A DNA stretch of 52,655 nucleotides from an uncultured Ruminococcus sp. GTDB lineage: Bacteria; Bacillota; Clostridia; Oscillospirales; Ruminococcaceae. Numbering within the stretch: position 1 is the first letter of the stretch; each line of letters opens with the position of its first letter. Made by a program: the position numbers and the translations under genes. The notes below the pieces were generated by a model, which was not told the DNA's origin, made no database searches, and saw nothing but the letters and a program-made list of their open reading frames with translations. This document shows, one piece after another, positions 36,689 through 45,062 of this stretch. Location: positions 1-52,655 of the forward strand of contig CAMZZN010000013.1 of assembly GCA_947345935.1 (NCBI GenBank), read 5' to 3'.

Positions 36689-37640
36689 AGAATGTCGCTA
36701 CTTCTTTTTCCGGAGGGGCGGAAGGTGATATTTCCCTGACTCTCAGAACAGGTCCTTTGCCCTTATAAAATTTATGCTTTCTCACTTCTATATCAGCCTT
36801 GATTATAAACCAGCCACGTTCCTTCATCTTATCAGCGGCATCGGTTTCGCAGACAAACCAGCAGTATCTAATATCCTCGATACAGCAGGTCATGACATTT
36901 CTGCCAAGCGCAAAAACATTTTCAGGAAATTTTGGATTCCTTGCCGCCACACCCTTGAATGTAACGGTCTTGCCGTCGTATTTTTTGGGTTCTTCCATTA
37001 TATCACGGTAGAAAAGCGCATAATCATTATCCTCGATGACAATATTGTCGGCTTCAACGTCAAAGGGCAGCGGATCTTCAATATCGTCATACGCCACAGT
37101 ACCGTCGGTATACTCGTAAGCGATCTCCGTACGTCGGCTTATACCACGTACTATCTTATGGAATTCCTGCGGATCGAGCGTTTTCTCCATTCTGTTGAAA
37201 ACCACCAGCTCGCATATATTGAGCTTATCCACAACCAGACTTCTCATATTAGCATTGTAATTCAGAAATGTTGAAGCATCCGCAAAAAACATGACCTGAT
37301 AAATCGCCCAGCCCTCCGGCATAGCCTCAAAAAGATCGTTTACAAGCCACATTCCGTTGAATTCAATAACAACACGTTCGGCTCTGCATTCATCGACCAG
37401 ACGCTGCAAATTTGCTTCTGTAAGTTCGTTTTTGTCTTCTATTGTGCGGATAAATACGTTTTTTGAGGGATATTTTTCAGGTTCATACTCCTCCTCGCCC
37501 TCCTCGCAGACGAGCATAAGCGTTCTTTCGCCGTTATTGAAACGCTTGTCCTCAAGCGTTTCCTGAATAAATTTTGTTTTGCCCGATTCCAGAAATCCAA
37601 GAAAGAGATATACGGGCATTTCGTCCATATTATTAGGCAT
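36684..37640 (-). CDS. CobW-like GTPase domain fused to a YcgQ/DUF1980-like domain
   Basis: The 318-residue protein starts with a P-loop GTPase domain of the CobW/COG0523 group (GFLESGKT 15-22; VIEFNGMW; LVVFNRME in the NKxD position). It lacks the CxCC metal motif of its neighbour. The C-terminal third (about 200-318) has YDGKTVTFKGVAARNP and MTCCIEDIRYCWFVCE, a pattern like the soluble domain of the YcgQ/TIGR03943 proteins that occur with CobW GTPases in metal homeostasis. The guanine motif NRME departs from NKxD, so nucleotide specificity is uncertain. GGAGGGA precedes the ATG. It is downstream of, and presumably co-transcribed with, the larger CobW gene. Its stop codon lies in the end of repeat copy d. 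Confidence 0.7.
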   Translation of the reverse strand: MPNNMDEMPVYLFLGFLESGKTKFIQETLEDKRFNNGERTLMLVCEEGEEEYEPEKYPSKNVFIRTIEDKNELTEANLQRLVDECRAERVVIEFNGMWLVNDLFEAMPEGWAIYQVMFFADASTFLNYNANMRSLVVDKLNICELVVFNRMEKTLDPQEFHKIVRGISRRTEIAYEYTDGTVAYDDIEDPLPFDVEADNIVIEDNDYALFYRDIMEEPKKYDGKTVTFKGVAARNPKFPENVFALGRNVMTCCIEDIRYCWFVCETDAADKMKERGWFIIKADIEVRKHKFYKGKGPVLRVREISPSAPPEKEVATFY

Positions 37641-37658
37641 TTTCAGATCTCCCTCCGA

Positions 37659-38771
37659 TTAATTTCCGGCACGAAACAGTCTGGCGATAGCATCTTCGCT
37701 GATCTTTGAACCTATAACGCAAAGTCTGCCTATCGTGCCTGCACAGCCTGTACGAACGTCCGGAACACCGGGAACATAGTCAAAATGAATCCAGTTTCCA
37801 TCTGTTCCTGCTACGATTCCCTTTGCACGAAGAATCATGCCATAGGTTTCCTCATCTCCGAGAGCGTTGAGAGCATTAGTTATCTCCTCAACGGTATATG
37901 CTGCCGGAGTTTCAATGCCCCAGCTCGTAAATACCTCGTCGGCATGGTGGTGATGGTGATGATCGTGGCATCCGCAGGTACAGTCCGGACCATGGTCATG
38001 ATGATGCTCATGTTCTTCCTCGTCATGATCGTGGTCGTGATGGCAGCAGTGATGCTCATGTTCTTCCTCGTCATGGTCGTGGTCGTGATGACAGCAGTGA
38101 TGCTCGTGCTCTTCCTCGTCATGGTGATGATGATGATTAGCCTCCTCCAGAAGTGCGCTGAGTTCATCGTCAAGAGTATTCTTCTGGGTCATTGCGTCAA
38201 CAAGCTGCTGACTGGTAAGCTTATCCCAGTCTGTCGTGACAATCGGAGCGGCAGGATTTAACTCTTTAAGGCGGCGGACGCAGTCCTCAAGTTTTTCCTC
38301 GGAAAGTCCGCCGGTATGGCTGAGAATAAGACAGCTTGCGTAAGTTATCTGGTTATTGAAAAATTCGCCGAAATTCTTCTGGTACATTTTGCATTTCTTG
38401 GCGTCAACAACGGTAGTGAATCCGTCAAGCTGAACGTCGTGTGCGTCAATATTCTGAACGGCACGGATAACGTCGCTGAGCTTTCCTACGCCGGACGGTT
38501 CGATAAGAATGCGGTCGGGAGCATAATCGGCAAGAACTTTTTCAAGAGCTTTTCCAAAATCTCCTACCAGACTACAGCAAATGCATCCGGAATTCATTTC
38601 GGTTATTTCAATGCCGGCGTCCTGTAAAAATCCGCCGTCAATGCCTATGTCGCCGAACTCGTTTTCAATGAGCACAAGTTTTTCGCCCTTGTAGCCCTCA
38701 GATATGAGCTTTTTAATAAGGGTAGTCTTTCCGGCGCCGAGGAATCCGGAAAAAATCGTAATTTTAGTCAT
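37659..38771 (-). CDS. CobW/COG0523 family metal-chaperone GTPase with His-rich repeat
   Basis: These GTPases deliver metals, often zinc, to client proteins. The 370-residue protein has Walker A GFLGAGKTT (9-17), the CxCC metal site GCICC (C63, C65, C66), the EPSG Walker B region and a CobW C-terminal domain (about 280-370: GIVAGTDGNWIHFDYVPG). Between about 212 and 278 lies a His/Asp/Glu/Cys-rich stretch with three repeats of the 16-residue unit HDEEEHEHHCCHHDHD, followed by CTCGCHD and a His6 run. This is likely a metal store or sensor. It has its own promoter. No Zur box was recognised. Confidence 0.9.
   Translation of the reverse strand: MTKITIFSGFLGAGKTTLIKKLISEGYKGEKLVLIENEFGDIGIDGGFLQDAGIEITEMNSGCICCSLVGDFGKALEKVLADYAPDRILIEPSGVGKLSDVIRAVQNIDAHDVQLDGFTTVVDAKKCKMYQKNFGEFFNNQITYASCLILSHTGGLSEEKLEDCVRRLKELNPAAPIVTTDWDKLTSQQLVDAMTQKNTLDDELSALLEEANHHHHHDEEEHEHHCCHHDHDHDEEEHEHHCCHHDHDHDEEEHEHHHDHGPDCTCGCHDHHHHHHADEVFTSWGIETPAAYTVEEITNALNALGDEETYGMILRAKGIVAGTDGNWIHFDYVPGVPDVRTGCAGTIGRLCVIGSKISEDAIARLFRAGN
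38003..38140 (-). repeat. 48-bp tandem repeat coding the His-rich region
   Basis: Three units begin at 38003, 38051 and 38099, exactly 48 bases apart, with a few substitutions. Each encodes 16 residues, so unit gain or loss keeps the frame and would change the number of metal ligands. Confidence 0.85.
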
Positions 38772-38818
38772 TCAAGAACACTTCTTTCATTTTATTTTAA
38801 TGGCATTGCCTAATATTT

Positions 38819-38848
38819 ATTATACCACTTTTTATATATAAATGTAAA
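38819..38848 (-). promoter_or_regulatory. Promoter of the CobW pair
   Basis: On the minus strand TTTACA (38843-38848), 18-base spacer, TATAAT (38819-38824), about 48 bases before the start codon. It is close to the left edge of repeat copy e. Confidence 0.7.
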
Positions 38849-38870
38849 GACCAAATTTTATTAATATCAC

Positions 38871-39099
38871 GGGACGGCATTTAATTCTATTATGATTATA
38901 AAAGAGATTTTGTTTCTTTAAATTCCTGTTAAAGGAAATACTATCCGTTTGGATTTCATCCTGATTCTTTACACTTCCCCTTGTGGGGAGTGTAAAGAAT
39001 CAATAATGGGTTTCCAAAGGGAATGTACTTCCCTTTGGCAGGGGGTTAGGGGGACGGCGTCCCCCTTTATAAACATGAATAGAAGTAAATCCCGTTGCC
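38871..39099 (-). repeat. Structured dispersed element, copy e (type II, complete, reversed)
   Basis: The only copy in the opposite orientation. Read on the minus strand it starts GGCAACGGGATTTACTTCTATT, then H1 GGGGGAC/GTCCCCC, H2 CCAAAGGGA/TCCCTTTGG, H3 of about 18 bp with one bulge (38962-38980 with 38985-39002), then the shared tail ATTTAAAGAAACAAAATC and the type II right end. It separates the divergent CobW and alpha/beta hydrolase promoters. Confidence 0.85.
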
Positions 39100-39103
39100 G
39101 TAC

Positions 39104-39132
39104 TTGATTTTATTTCCTTTTTATGTTATAAT
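39104..39132 (+). promoter_or_regulatory. Promoter of the alpha/beta hydrolase-tex unit
   Basis: TTGATT (39104-39109), 17-base spacer, TATAAT (39127-39132). Transcription would start near 39139, which leaves room for the ribosome binding site of the ATG at 39163 but not of the ATG at 39145. Confidence 0.75.
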
Positions 39133-39162
39133 AAAGTTATTAATATGGAAGGAACAAAAACT

Positions 39163-40122
39163 ATGCTTAATGCGGATAAAAAGGAATTTGAATTTCCCTC
39201 TGAATTCGACGAGCTTCTTATTTCGGCGGTAATAGCCATACCTCCGGGAGAGGTAAACGGAGCGGTGCAGATAATCCACGGCATGAACGAGCACAAGGAG
39301 CGGTATTTTCCCTTCATGGACTATCTTGCCGGACAAGGCTTTATCACCGTTATCCATGACTGCCGGGGACATGGAAAAAGCGTATGCACCGAGGACGACC
39401 TTGGCTTTATGTTCAAAAACGGCAGCGACGGATATATCAGCGATATAGTTCAGCTTAACGGCATGATACGCAGAAACTACGCCTCCATGCCGTTATTTAT
39501 GATAGGTTTCGGTATGGGATCTGTCGGAGCACGCTGTTTTATAAAAGAACACGACAGTGAAATAAACGGACTGATACTTGCGGGAACGCCGGTTCTGGCA
39601 CGCTTTTCCCCGATTCTCAGAAGCATAAACGCCGTTTCTCTGAAGAATCCTGGAAGCCGTTTCCGCAGTGACAAAATTTATGACACTATCGACAAAACAC
39701 TCGGACGTTTCTTTGAACAGCCGTACAACTCCTGGCGGTGCAGCGATCCCGAAGTAGTGACGGCTTTCAACGACGACCCACTGTGTAATTTCAGATTTAC
39801 GCTTAACGGCTATGAGGAAATGCAGAGCCTGATGCGCCGTGCGGATTCCGGCGGCGGCTGGGAAGTCAAAAATCCCTCCCTGCCTGTACGGCTGATCTCG
39901 GGAAAGAACGACCCCTGCATGATCTCGGAGAAGAAATTTTTCAAGGTGATAAAACAGCTTGAAAGAAAAGGCTATGAGAGCATCTCACACCGTCTTTTCG
40001 ACGGTATGCGCCATGAGATAATCAATGAAAAAAACAACGCCAGCGTATACAAGGACATAGCCAAAACCCTGTTTTCATGGATAGACCGCTTCAACGACGC
40101 CGCACAGCCGTCTGAAACATGA
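39163..40122 (+). CDS. Alpha/beta hydrolase (lysophospholipase/S33-like) lacking the nucleophile serine
   Basis: The 319-residue protein has the layout of monoacylglycerol lipase-like hydrolases: VQIIHGMNEHKERYFPF oxyanion region, DCRGHGKS, RLISGKNDPCMI with the acid and a late histidine in GMRHEI. The nucleophile elbow, normally GHSMGS, reads GFGMGS, with glycine at residue 117 in place of serine. Classical serine hydrolysis is therefore not expected; the fold may bind a ligand, or the gene may be decaying although the rest is intact. ATG at 39145 is in frame, but GGAAGGA and the promoter position favour 39163. It is followed 26 bases later by tex. Confidence 0.75.
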   Translation: MLNADKKEFEFPSEFDELLISAVIAIPPGEVNGAVQIIHGMNEHKERYFPFMDYLAGQGFITVIHDCRGHGKSVCTEDDLGFMFKNGSDGYISDIVQLNGMIRRNYASMPLFMIGFGMGSVGARCFIKEHDSEINGLILAGTPVLARFSPILRSINAVSLKNPGSRFRSDKIYDTIDKTLGRFFEQPYNSWRCSDPEVVTAFNDDPLCNFRFTLNGYEEMQSLMRRADSGGGWEVKNPSLPVRLISGKNDPCMISEKKFFKVIKQLERKGYESISHRLFDGMRHEIINEKNNASVYKDIAKTLFSWIDRFNDAAQPSET

Positions 40123-40148
40123 TCGGAAAAAAGAAAGGATAAATAAAA

Positions 40149-42407
40149 ATGGATATAAACAAAACTCTCGCAAAAGAATTCAGTCTCAGACAGGAACAGG
40201 TAGACAACACCGTGGAACTTATCGACGACGGAAAAACTATCCCCTTTATCGCCCGTTACCGAAAAGAGCTTACAGGTTCTCTTGACGACCAGATCCTCCG
40301 TGAGCTTTTCGACAGACTTACATATCTTCGTAATCTGGAAAAGCGAAAGGAAGAGATCACCGCTTCTATTACGGAACAGGAAAAAATGACCCCTGAGATA
40401 GATGCTGCTATCAGCGCAGCTTCAACGCTGGTCGAAGTTGAAGATATCTACCGTCCGTTCAAGCCAAAGAGAAAAACACGTGCCAGCGCCGCCCGTGAAA
40501 AGGGTCTTGAACCCCTTGCAGTGCTGATAATGGAACAGAACGGCGGTACCGAACCGGAAAAAGAAGCCGAGGCTTTCGTAGACGAGGAAAAAGGCGTTAC
40601 GGACTCTCAGGCTGCTTTGCAGGGAGCTATGGACATTATCGCCGAGGACATATCCGACGACGCCGATATCAGAAAAAAACTCAGAAATCTTGCCGGAGAA
40701 AAGGGCGAGATCATCTCAAAAGCGTCCGATCCCGACGCCGAAAGCGTCTACACAAATTACTACGAATTCTCCGAGCCGGTATCAAAGATCGCCAATCACC
40801 GTGTGCTTGCCCTTGACAGAGGAGAAAAGGAGGGCTTCCTGAAAGTTTCGGTAAACATTGACGAAACTGACGCTACGGATATTATCCTGAGAAAGTACAT
40901 CAAAAACAACAACGTCTGCGGCGAGCTTGTCCGTGCAGCAGCAGAGGACGGATACAAACGTCTTATTTTCCCGTCTATAGAACGTGAGATACGCTCTGAA
41001 ATGACTGCAAAAGCCGCAGAGGAATCTATCAAGGTTTTCGCTTCAAACCTCCGTCAGCTTCTTCTTCAGCCGCCGCTTAAAAACAGCGTTATCCTGGGAC
41101 TTGATCCCGGCTACAGAACAGGCTGCAAGGTCGCCGTTATCGACGCAACAGGAAAAGTCCTGGATACAGGCATAGTTTACTGCACGCCCGGTCCCAAAAC
41201 CAATATCGAGGCTTCAAAGCGCACTATCAAAAATCTGATACAGAAGCATAACGTAACCACTATCTCTATCGGAAACGGCACTGCTTCCCGTGAAACGGAG
41301 GCTTTTACCGCCGAGCTTCTGAAGGAGATCCCGCAGAAAGTAAGCTATATGGTCGTAAGCGAGGCAGGAGCTTCGGTTTATTCCGCATCGAAGCTGGCTG
41401 CCGAGGAATTCCCGGAATATGACGTTTCGTTAAGAAGCGCCGTTTCTATCGCACGCCGTTTGCAGGATCCTCTGGCAGAACTTGTAAAAATTGAGCCGAA
41501 AGCCATCGGCGTGGGACAGTATCAGCACGATATGCCCCAGGCACGGATGAGCGAGGCGCTTTCGGGAGTTGTAGAGGACTGCGTAAACTCCGTAGGCGTC
41601 GATCTGAATACTGCGTCGTACTCGCTGCTTTCATATATTGCAGGAGTTAATTCCGCCGTTGCAAAAAATATCGTTGCGTACCGTGAGGAAAACGGCAGAT
41701 TTACCGATCGTAAGGAGCTTCTAAAAGTTCCGAAGCTGGGCAAAAAAGCCTTTGAACAGTGTGCGGGATTTCTGAGAGTACGTGACGGAAAGAATCCTCT
41801 GGACAACACTGCCGTACATCCTGAAAGTTACGCTGCCGCCTCTTCGCTTCTCAGCGAATGCGGATTCACCCTTGCAGATATATCAGACGGCGGAACGCAG
41901 AGCATAAATGAAAAAGCCGACGCTCTCGGCATCGAGAACATCAGCAGATCGCTGGAAATAGGCGTTCCTACGCTTACGGACATTATCGGAGAACTTCAGA
42001 AGCCCGGACGTGACCTTCGTGACGAGCTTCCTCCTCCGCTGCTCAGGAGCGGCGACGTTATGGAGATCAAGGATCTCAAGCCCGGCATGGAACTTGTCGG
42101 AACGGTGCGCAATATCATAGATTTCGGAGTATTTGTGGATATCGGCGTGCATGAGGACGGACTCGTGCATATTTCGCAGATCACGAGTCGTTTTATAAAG
42201 CATCCCCTTGAAGCTGTAAAAGTAGGGGAAATAGTCAAGGTTCGTGTGCTGGACGTAGACGTAAAGCGCAGCAGGATCTCCCTCACGATGCGGCTGAACG
42301 ACGAGGAAGAGAAAAAACAGAAGCCCAGAAAAAAAGAAAACAAACGCCCGAAAGACTTCGACCCCAGACAAATCAGAAACAGCGCATTCAGAATAAAGAA
42401 CAAATAA
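40149..42407 (+). CDS. tex: Tex family transcription accessory / RNA-binding protein
   Basis: The 752-residue protein has the Tex N-terminal helical region (FSLRQEQVDNTVELIDDGKTIPFIARYRKE, in parts), YqgF-like RNase H fold (ILGLDPGYRTGCKVAVID), the helix-hairpin-helix pair (NTASYSLLSYIAGVNSAVAKNIV) and a C-terminal S1 domain (GMELVGTVRNIIDFGVFVDIGVHEDGLVHISQ, in parts) with a basic tail. Length and order are those of canonical Tex. It associates with transcription and ribosomes. No terminator was recognised other than the hairpins of repeat copy f. Confidence 0.95.
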   Translation: MDINKTLAKEFSLRQEQVDNTVELIDDGKTIPFIARYRKELTGSLDDQILRELFDRLTYLRNLEKRKEEITASITEQEKMTPEIDAAISAASTLVEVEDIYRPFKPKRKTRASAAREKGLEPLAVLIMEQNGGTEPEKEAEAFVDEEKGVTDSQAALQGAMDIIAEDISDDADIRKKLRNLAGEKGEIISKASDPDAESVYTNYYEFSEPVSKIANHRVLALDRGEKEGFLKVSVNIDETDATDIILRKYIKNNNVCGELVRAAAEDGYKRLIFPSIEREIRSEMTAKAAEESIKVFASNLRQLLLQPPLKNSVILGLDPGYRTGCKVAVIDATGKVLDTGIVYCTPGPKTNIEASKRTIKNLIQKHNVTTISIGNGTASRETEAFTAELLKEIPQKVSYMVVSEAGASVYSASKLAAEEFPEYDVSLRSAVSIARRLQDPLAELVKIEPKAIGVGQYQHDMPQARMSEALSGVVEDCVNSVGVDLNTASYSLLSYIAGVNSAVAKNIVAYREENGRFTDRKELLKVPKLGKKAFEQCAGFLRVRDGKNPLDNTAVHPESYAAASSLLSECGFTLADISDGGTQSINEKADALGIENISRSLEIGVPTLTDIIGELQKPGRDLRDELPPPLLRSGDVMEIKDLKPGMELVGTVRNIIDFGVFVDIGVHEDGLVHISQITSRFIKHPLEAVKVGEIVKVRVLDVDVKRSRISLTMRLNDEEEKKQKPRKKENKRPKDFDPRQIRNSAFRIKNK

Positions 42408-42429
42408 AGTAATAGCTCCGCAGCAGGAA

Positions 42430-42620
42430 CTATGCTTGCAACTTAAGTGGGGACTCTGTCCCCACACCCCTGCCAAAGGGGAATACATCCCCTTTGGAAA
42501 CCCATTATTAATTATAGCCATTACCCCCTTGGGGGAATGGCTATAATTATAGTGAATGCTCAGAGAAATATTCACTTTGATAAGAATTTGGGTACGGATT
42601 CTCTTTAATTGCAAACATGG
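42430..42620 (+). repeat. Structured dispersed element, copy f (type I ends, short)
   Basis: Ends CTATGCTTGCAACTTAAG and, inverted, CCATGTTTGCAATTAAAG. H1 is GTGGGGAC/GTCCCCAC, H2 CCAAAGGGG/CCCCTTTGG, H3 about 18 bp with one bulge (42509-42528 with 42531-42549). The tail TTTGATAAG...GGATT matches that of copies a and c. It lies between tex and the convergent GIY-YIG gene and may terminate both. Confidence 0.85.
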
Positions 42621-42637
42621 TTCTCACTGTGGAGCTA

Positions 42638-42940
42638 TTATTTTATTCTGCTGTACTTTTCTGCCGATTCTCCTATTACTTCTTCCAGACTGTTTTTGTT
42701 TTCTATCAGCCGGAGCTTACGCTCACGGCTCAGTTTTTTTATCCTGTACTCCAGCTTTGACGCAGAACTGCGGTTTTCCGCACTCCACAGCGCCTCGAGC
42801 TTTTCGGCTCTGTGAGAACGTGTATATTTTGCGCATTTTTCCGTTCTGCCGAAATGCTCCGACATCCGTCTGTCTATATCGGCAGTTATCCCGGTATAAA
42901 GCGTATCTCCGGCGCATCTCAGAATATACACATAATACAT
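42638..42940 (-). CDS. GIY-YIG domain protein, UPF0213/YhbQ type
   Basis: The 100-residue protein consists of a single GIY-YIG nuclease-like domain: YYVYILRCAGDTLYTGIT with the two motif strands, R25 in DRRMSEH, and the conserved E in SKLEYRIKKLSR. Small proteins of this UPF0213 family are widespread and their function is poorly known. The ATG overlaps the stop of the upstream YkgJ-DUF2225 gene by one base (TAATG), so translation is probably coupled. Confidence 0.88.
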   Translation of the reverse strand: MYYVYILRCAGDTLYTGITADIDRRMSEHFGRTEKCAKYTRSHRAEKLEALWSAENRSSASKLEYRIKKLSRERKLRLIENKNSLEEVIGESAEKYSRIK

Positions 42941-44088
42941 TACCTTGCAGATATTCCGGGGACTTCATCCGCCCGGTGCGCCTCATCGTCTCCCTGCGCC
43001 GCAAGCTGTACTTCAAAAAACGCAATAGCCGTCATTATCTGTGACCTGAAAGCTTCGCCCTCATATTCCCGGATAACACGTTCAAATTCTCCCGACCGTC
43101 TCAGCAGATCAGCCATAAGTATCTTAAAGTTATTATCTCCCTTGAACGCTGCCGGATGATCGTCCATCAATCTGACCGCACTGCGCCGGCAGATCACCGC
43201 ATTCGGTCTGTCGCAGTCGTCGTCAAATAGCCATGCTGCCGAAAGCCAGCTCTTTACGGCGTCCTTATAGCTATGATTGCCGGCAAGAACCAGAGCTTTT
43301 TTTATAAGCCGCTGTGCGTCGGCATTCGCTGTAAGAATACCAGTACATTCTTTGTACTCCTCGCTGTCAAGATACTCCTTGTCAGGATAAAACGGAATAT
43401 TCAGGGCGGAATTGCAGTAGCCGCAATGCGGACATTCCATGACCTGATATTTCATGTATTTCCGTGAAGCTCCTGCCGGACGCAGGTCAAGGTCGGGCAC
43501 GCCGGCTGGCGGATCTGTTTCTGTTATCACCGTATGCGGCGATCCTTTTCCACATACGCTGCATATAAAATTCTTTTCTTCTGTTGAAAACGACATTTTA
43601 TTTTCCTTTCCTTTCCTTTCGAGTTTTAACACCGGATATCCGTCGTCATACGGCTTCACTATCTCCGGATGTTCGTCTGCATAGCGGAAAATATTCTCTG
43701 CCAGTCCCTTGTCCAGAAAATCCACAAGCTGAGAAAGCGGACGGCTGTACATTTCACTGCACAGCGAGGCAATTGTTACCGCACGTATACCGCCGACGTT
43801 CATTATACGGAACGGCCATATACGGCAATCGAAAGGTTTTTCGTCTCCGAGCATACATCCGTTTTCCGTCAGCGCCGGACAAGTAAAAAGTTCTCCTTCA
43901 CAAAGCTTTCCCGGATCGGCGATACATCCGTTTCCGCAAGGGACAAATTTTGTTTCCGGCTTTGCGCATCGTATCCTTTCCGCCGTTTCAAGCGTAAATA
44001 CAGGCGTTTCCCATATATCTGAGCTGTCAAATACGCAGCAGATGCGGCACTTTGCGCAGCTGCACGGATCAAGGATTTCTTTAAGCAT
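42940..44088 (-). CDS. YkgJ-type cysteine cluster protein fused to a DUF2225 domain
   Basis: The 382-residue frame contains two usually separate proteins. Residues 1 to about 150 are a YkgJ/UPF0153-like metal-binding domain (CSCAKCRICC, CPALTENGCML, FDCRIWPF). From about residue 165 a DUF2225/COG1655-like protein follows: CSVCGKG, DLDLRPAGASRKYMKYQVMECPHCGYCN with a four-cysteine zinc site, then helical repeat-like sequence. The joint is coded by a run of three GAAAG pentamers, in front of an internal ATG at 43596; this purine run is also a strong ribosome binding site, so the DUF2225 part may be made alone. The frame is open to 44151, but AAGGAG before the ATG at 44088 sets the start. The previous gene, yitT, ends two bases upstream of it. 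Confidence 0.75.
   Translation of the reverse strand: MLKEILDPCSCAKCRICCVFDSSDIWETPVFTLETAERIRCAKPETKFVPCGNGCIADPGKLCEGELFTCPALTENGCMLGDEKPFDCRIWPFRIMNVGGIRAVTIASLCSEMYSRPLSQLVDFLDKGLAENIFRYADEHPEIVKPYDDGYPVLKLERKGKENKMSFSTEEKNFICSVCGKGSPHTVITETDPPAGVPDLDLRPAGASRKYMKYQVMECPHCGYCNSALNIPFYPDKEYLDSEEYKECTGILTANADAQRLIKKALVLAGNHSYKDAVKSWLSAAWLFDDDCDRPNAVICRRSAVRLMDDHPAAFKGDNNFKILMADLLRRSGEFERVIREYEGEAFRSQIMTAIAFFEVQLAAQGDDEAHRADEVPGISAR
43594..43620 (-). promoter_or_regulatory. Pentamer repeat and internal ribosome binding site inside the fusion gene
   Basis: On the minus strand three GAAAG units (43606-43620) run into GAAAATAAAATG, with the ATG at 43596. Loss or gain of one 5-base unit would shift the upstream frame but leave the downstream start intact. 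A 218-residue DUF2225 protein would result. Confidence 0.55.
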
Positions 44089-44089
44089 A

Positions 44090-44980
44090 TTAATCTCCTT
44101 TATTGTTTGCCGAAAAAATATCGGCGACCTCTGTAAGCGTAACATAAGCAAGAGGATCGGCTTTCTGCACGATGTCTTTCATCTTCATGATCTGAAAACG
44201 GTTGACCACAAAATACAGAACGCTCCTGTCAGCGCCGGAAAATCCTCCTTTCGCCTTGATAAGCGTAACTCCGCAGCCGAATTCTTTCATAAGACGGCCG
44301 CTTATTTTTTCAGGTTCTGAAGTAATTATCATAGCCGCTTTGGAACGCTGTAAACCGTCCACAATAAAATCCACGGTTTTCAGGGCGGCGTAGTAAGTCA
44401 CTATGGAATAAAGCGGAAGAATCCAGCTTTTTATGGTAAATCCGCATATTATGTACAGTATGACGTTGTAGATCATTACAAAAGATCCCACAGAAAGACC
44501 GAGCTTTTTTGCGAAGATAACAGCCATGACCTCTATTCCGTCCATTGCTCCGCCGTATCTTATGGCAAGACCGCTGCCCATTCCGGAAATAACGCCGCCG
44601 AACAGAGCGCACAGGAGCAGATCAGTTCCGGCAAGCGGAGAAGCAAGACTGACATCAACCGGAAGAACATCGGTTATCAGCCATGAGGTGACAGAATAAA
44701 CGAATACGGTGTACACGGCGCTTATCGTAAACGCAGCGCCCTGCCGTTTCATGCCGTATATGAACAGCGGAACGTTAAGTACTATAAGAAAAACAGACAG
44801 TGAAAGCCATTCCGGGGTTTGCTGAGCCAACAGTATGGACGTTCCGGAAATACCGCTGTCATAGAGCTTTACAGGCATCAGAAACAAGCTTATGCCAAAT
44901 GCGTTTATGATACCGGCAGCGGTAAGCATAATGAAATTCAAGAGCTTTATTTCAAGCAGCGCTTCTTTTATTTTTTTCAA
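44090..44980 (-). CDS. YitT family membrane protein (DUF161/DUF2179)
   Basis: The protein has five or six hydrophobic segments (LNFIMLTAAGIINAFGISLFL and GTSILLAQQTPEWLSL onward) and a C-terminal soluble DUF2179 domain (about the last 85 residues: ALKTVDFIVDGLQRSKAAMIITSEPEKI, SVLYFVVNRFQ). The function of YitT proteins is not established. Two starts compete: ATG at 44995 lacks a ribosome binding site, whereas AAAGGA inside that extension is 5-6 bases from a TTG at 44980, giving 296 residues. The longer frame to 45046 includes the hairpin upstream and is unlikely. Confidence 0.85.
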   Translation of the reverse strand: MKKIKEALLEIKLLNFIMLTAAGIINAFGISLFLMPVKLYDSGISGTSILLAQQTPEWLSLSVFLIVLNVPLFIYGMKRQGAAFTISAVYTVFVYSVTSWLITDVLPVDVSLASPLAGTDLLLCALFGGVISGMGSGLAIRYGGAMDGIEVMAVIFAKKLGLSVGSFVMIYNVILYIICGFTIKSWILPLYSIVTYYAALKTVDFIVDGLQRSKAAMIITSEPEKISGRLMKEFGCGVTLIKAKGGFSGADRSVLYFVVNRFQIMKMKDIVQKADPLAYVTLTEVADIFSANNKGD

Positions 44981-45010
44981 TTTAATTCCTTTCATATCAA
45001 CCGGTTCGGC

Positions 45011-45044
45011 GTGGACTTGCCCGGAAGATCCAGGACAAGTCCAC
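45011..45044 (-). other. Hairpin between the small helical gene and yitT
   Basis: GTGGACTTG (45011-45019) and CAAGTCCAC (45036-45044) form a 9-bp stem around a 16-base loop. There is no T-run, so it may be a processing or stabilising element between the two genes. Confidence 0.45.
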
Positions 45045-45062
45045 ATTTATCAGAACCTGTAT

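Noticed and set aside
37785..38261. Plus-strand frame of 158 codons rich in Met and Val
   Set aside because: It is the complement of the His-rich repeat of the CobW gene; the hydrophobic look comes from reading CAT/GAT complements.
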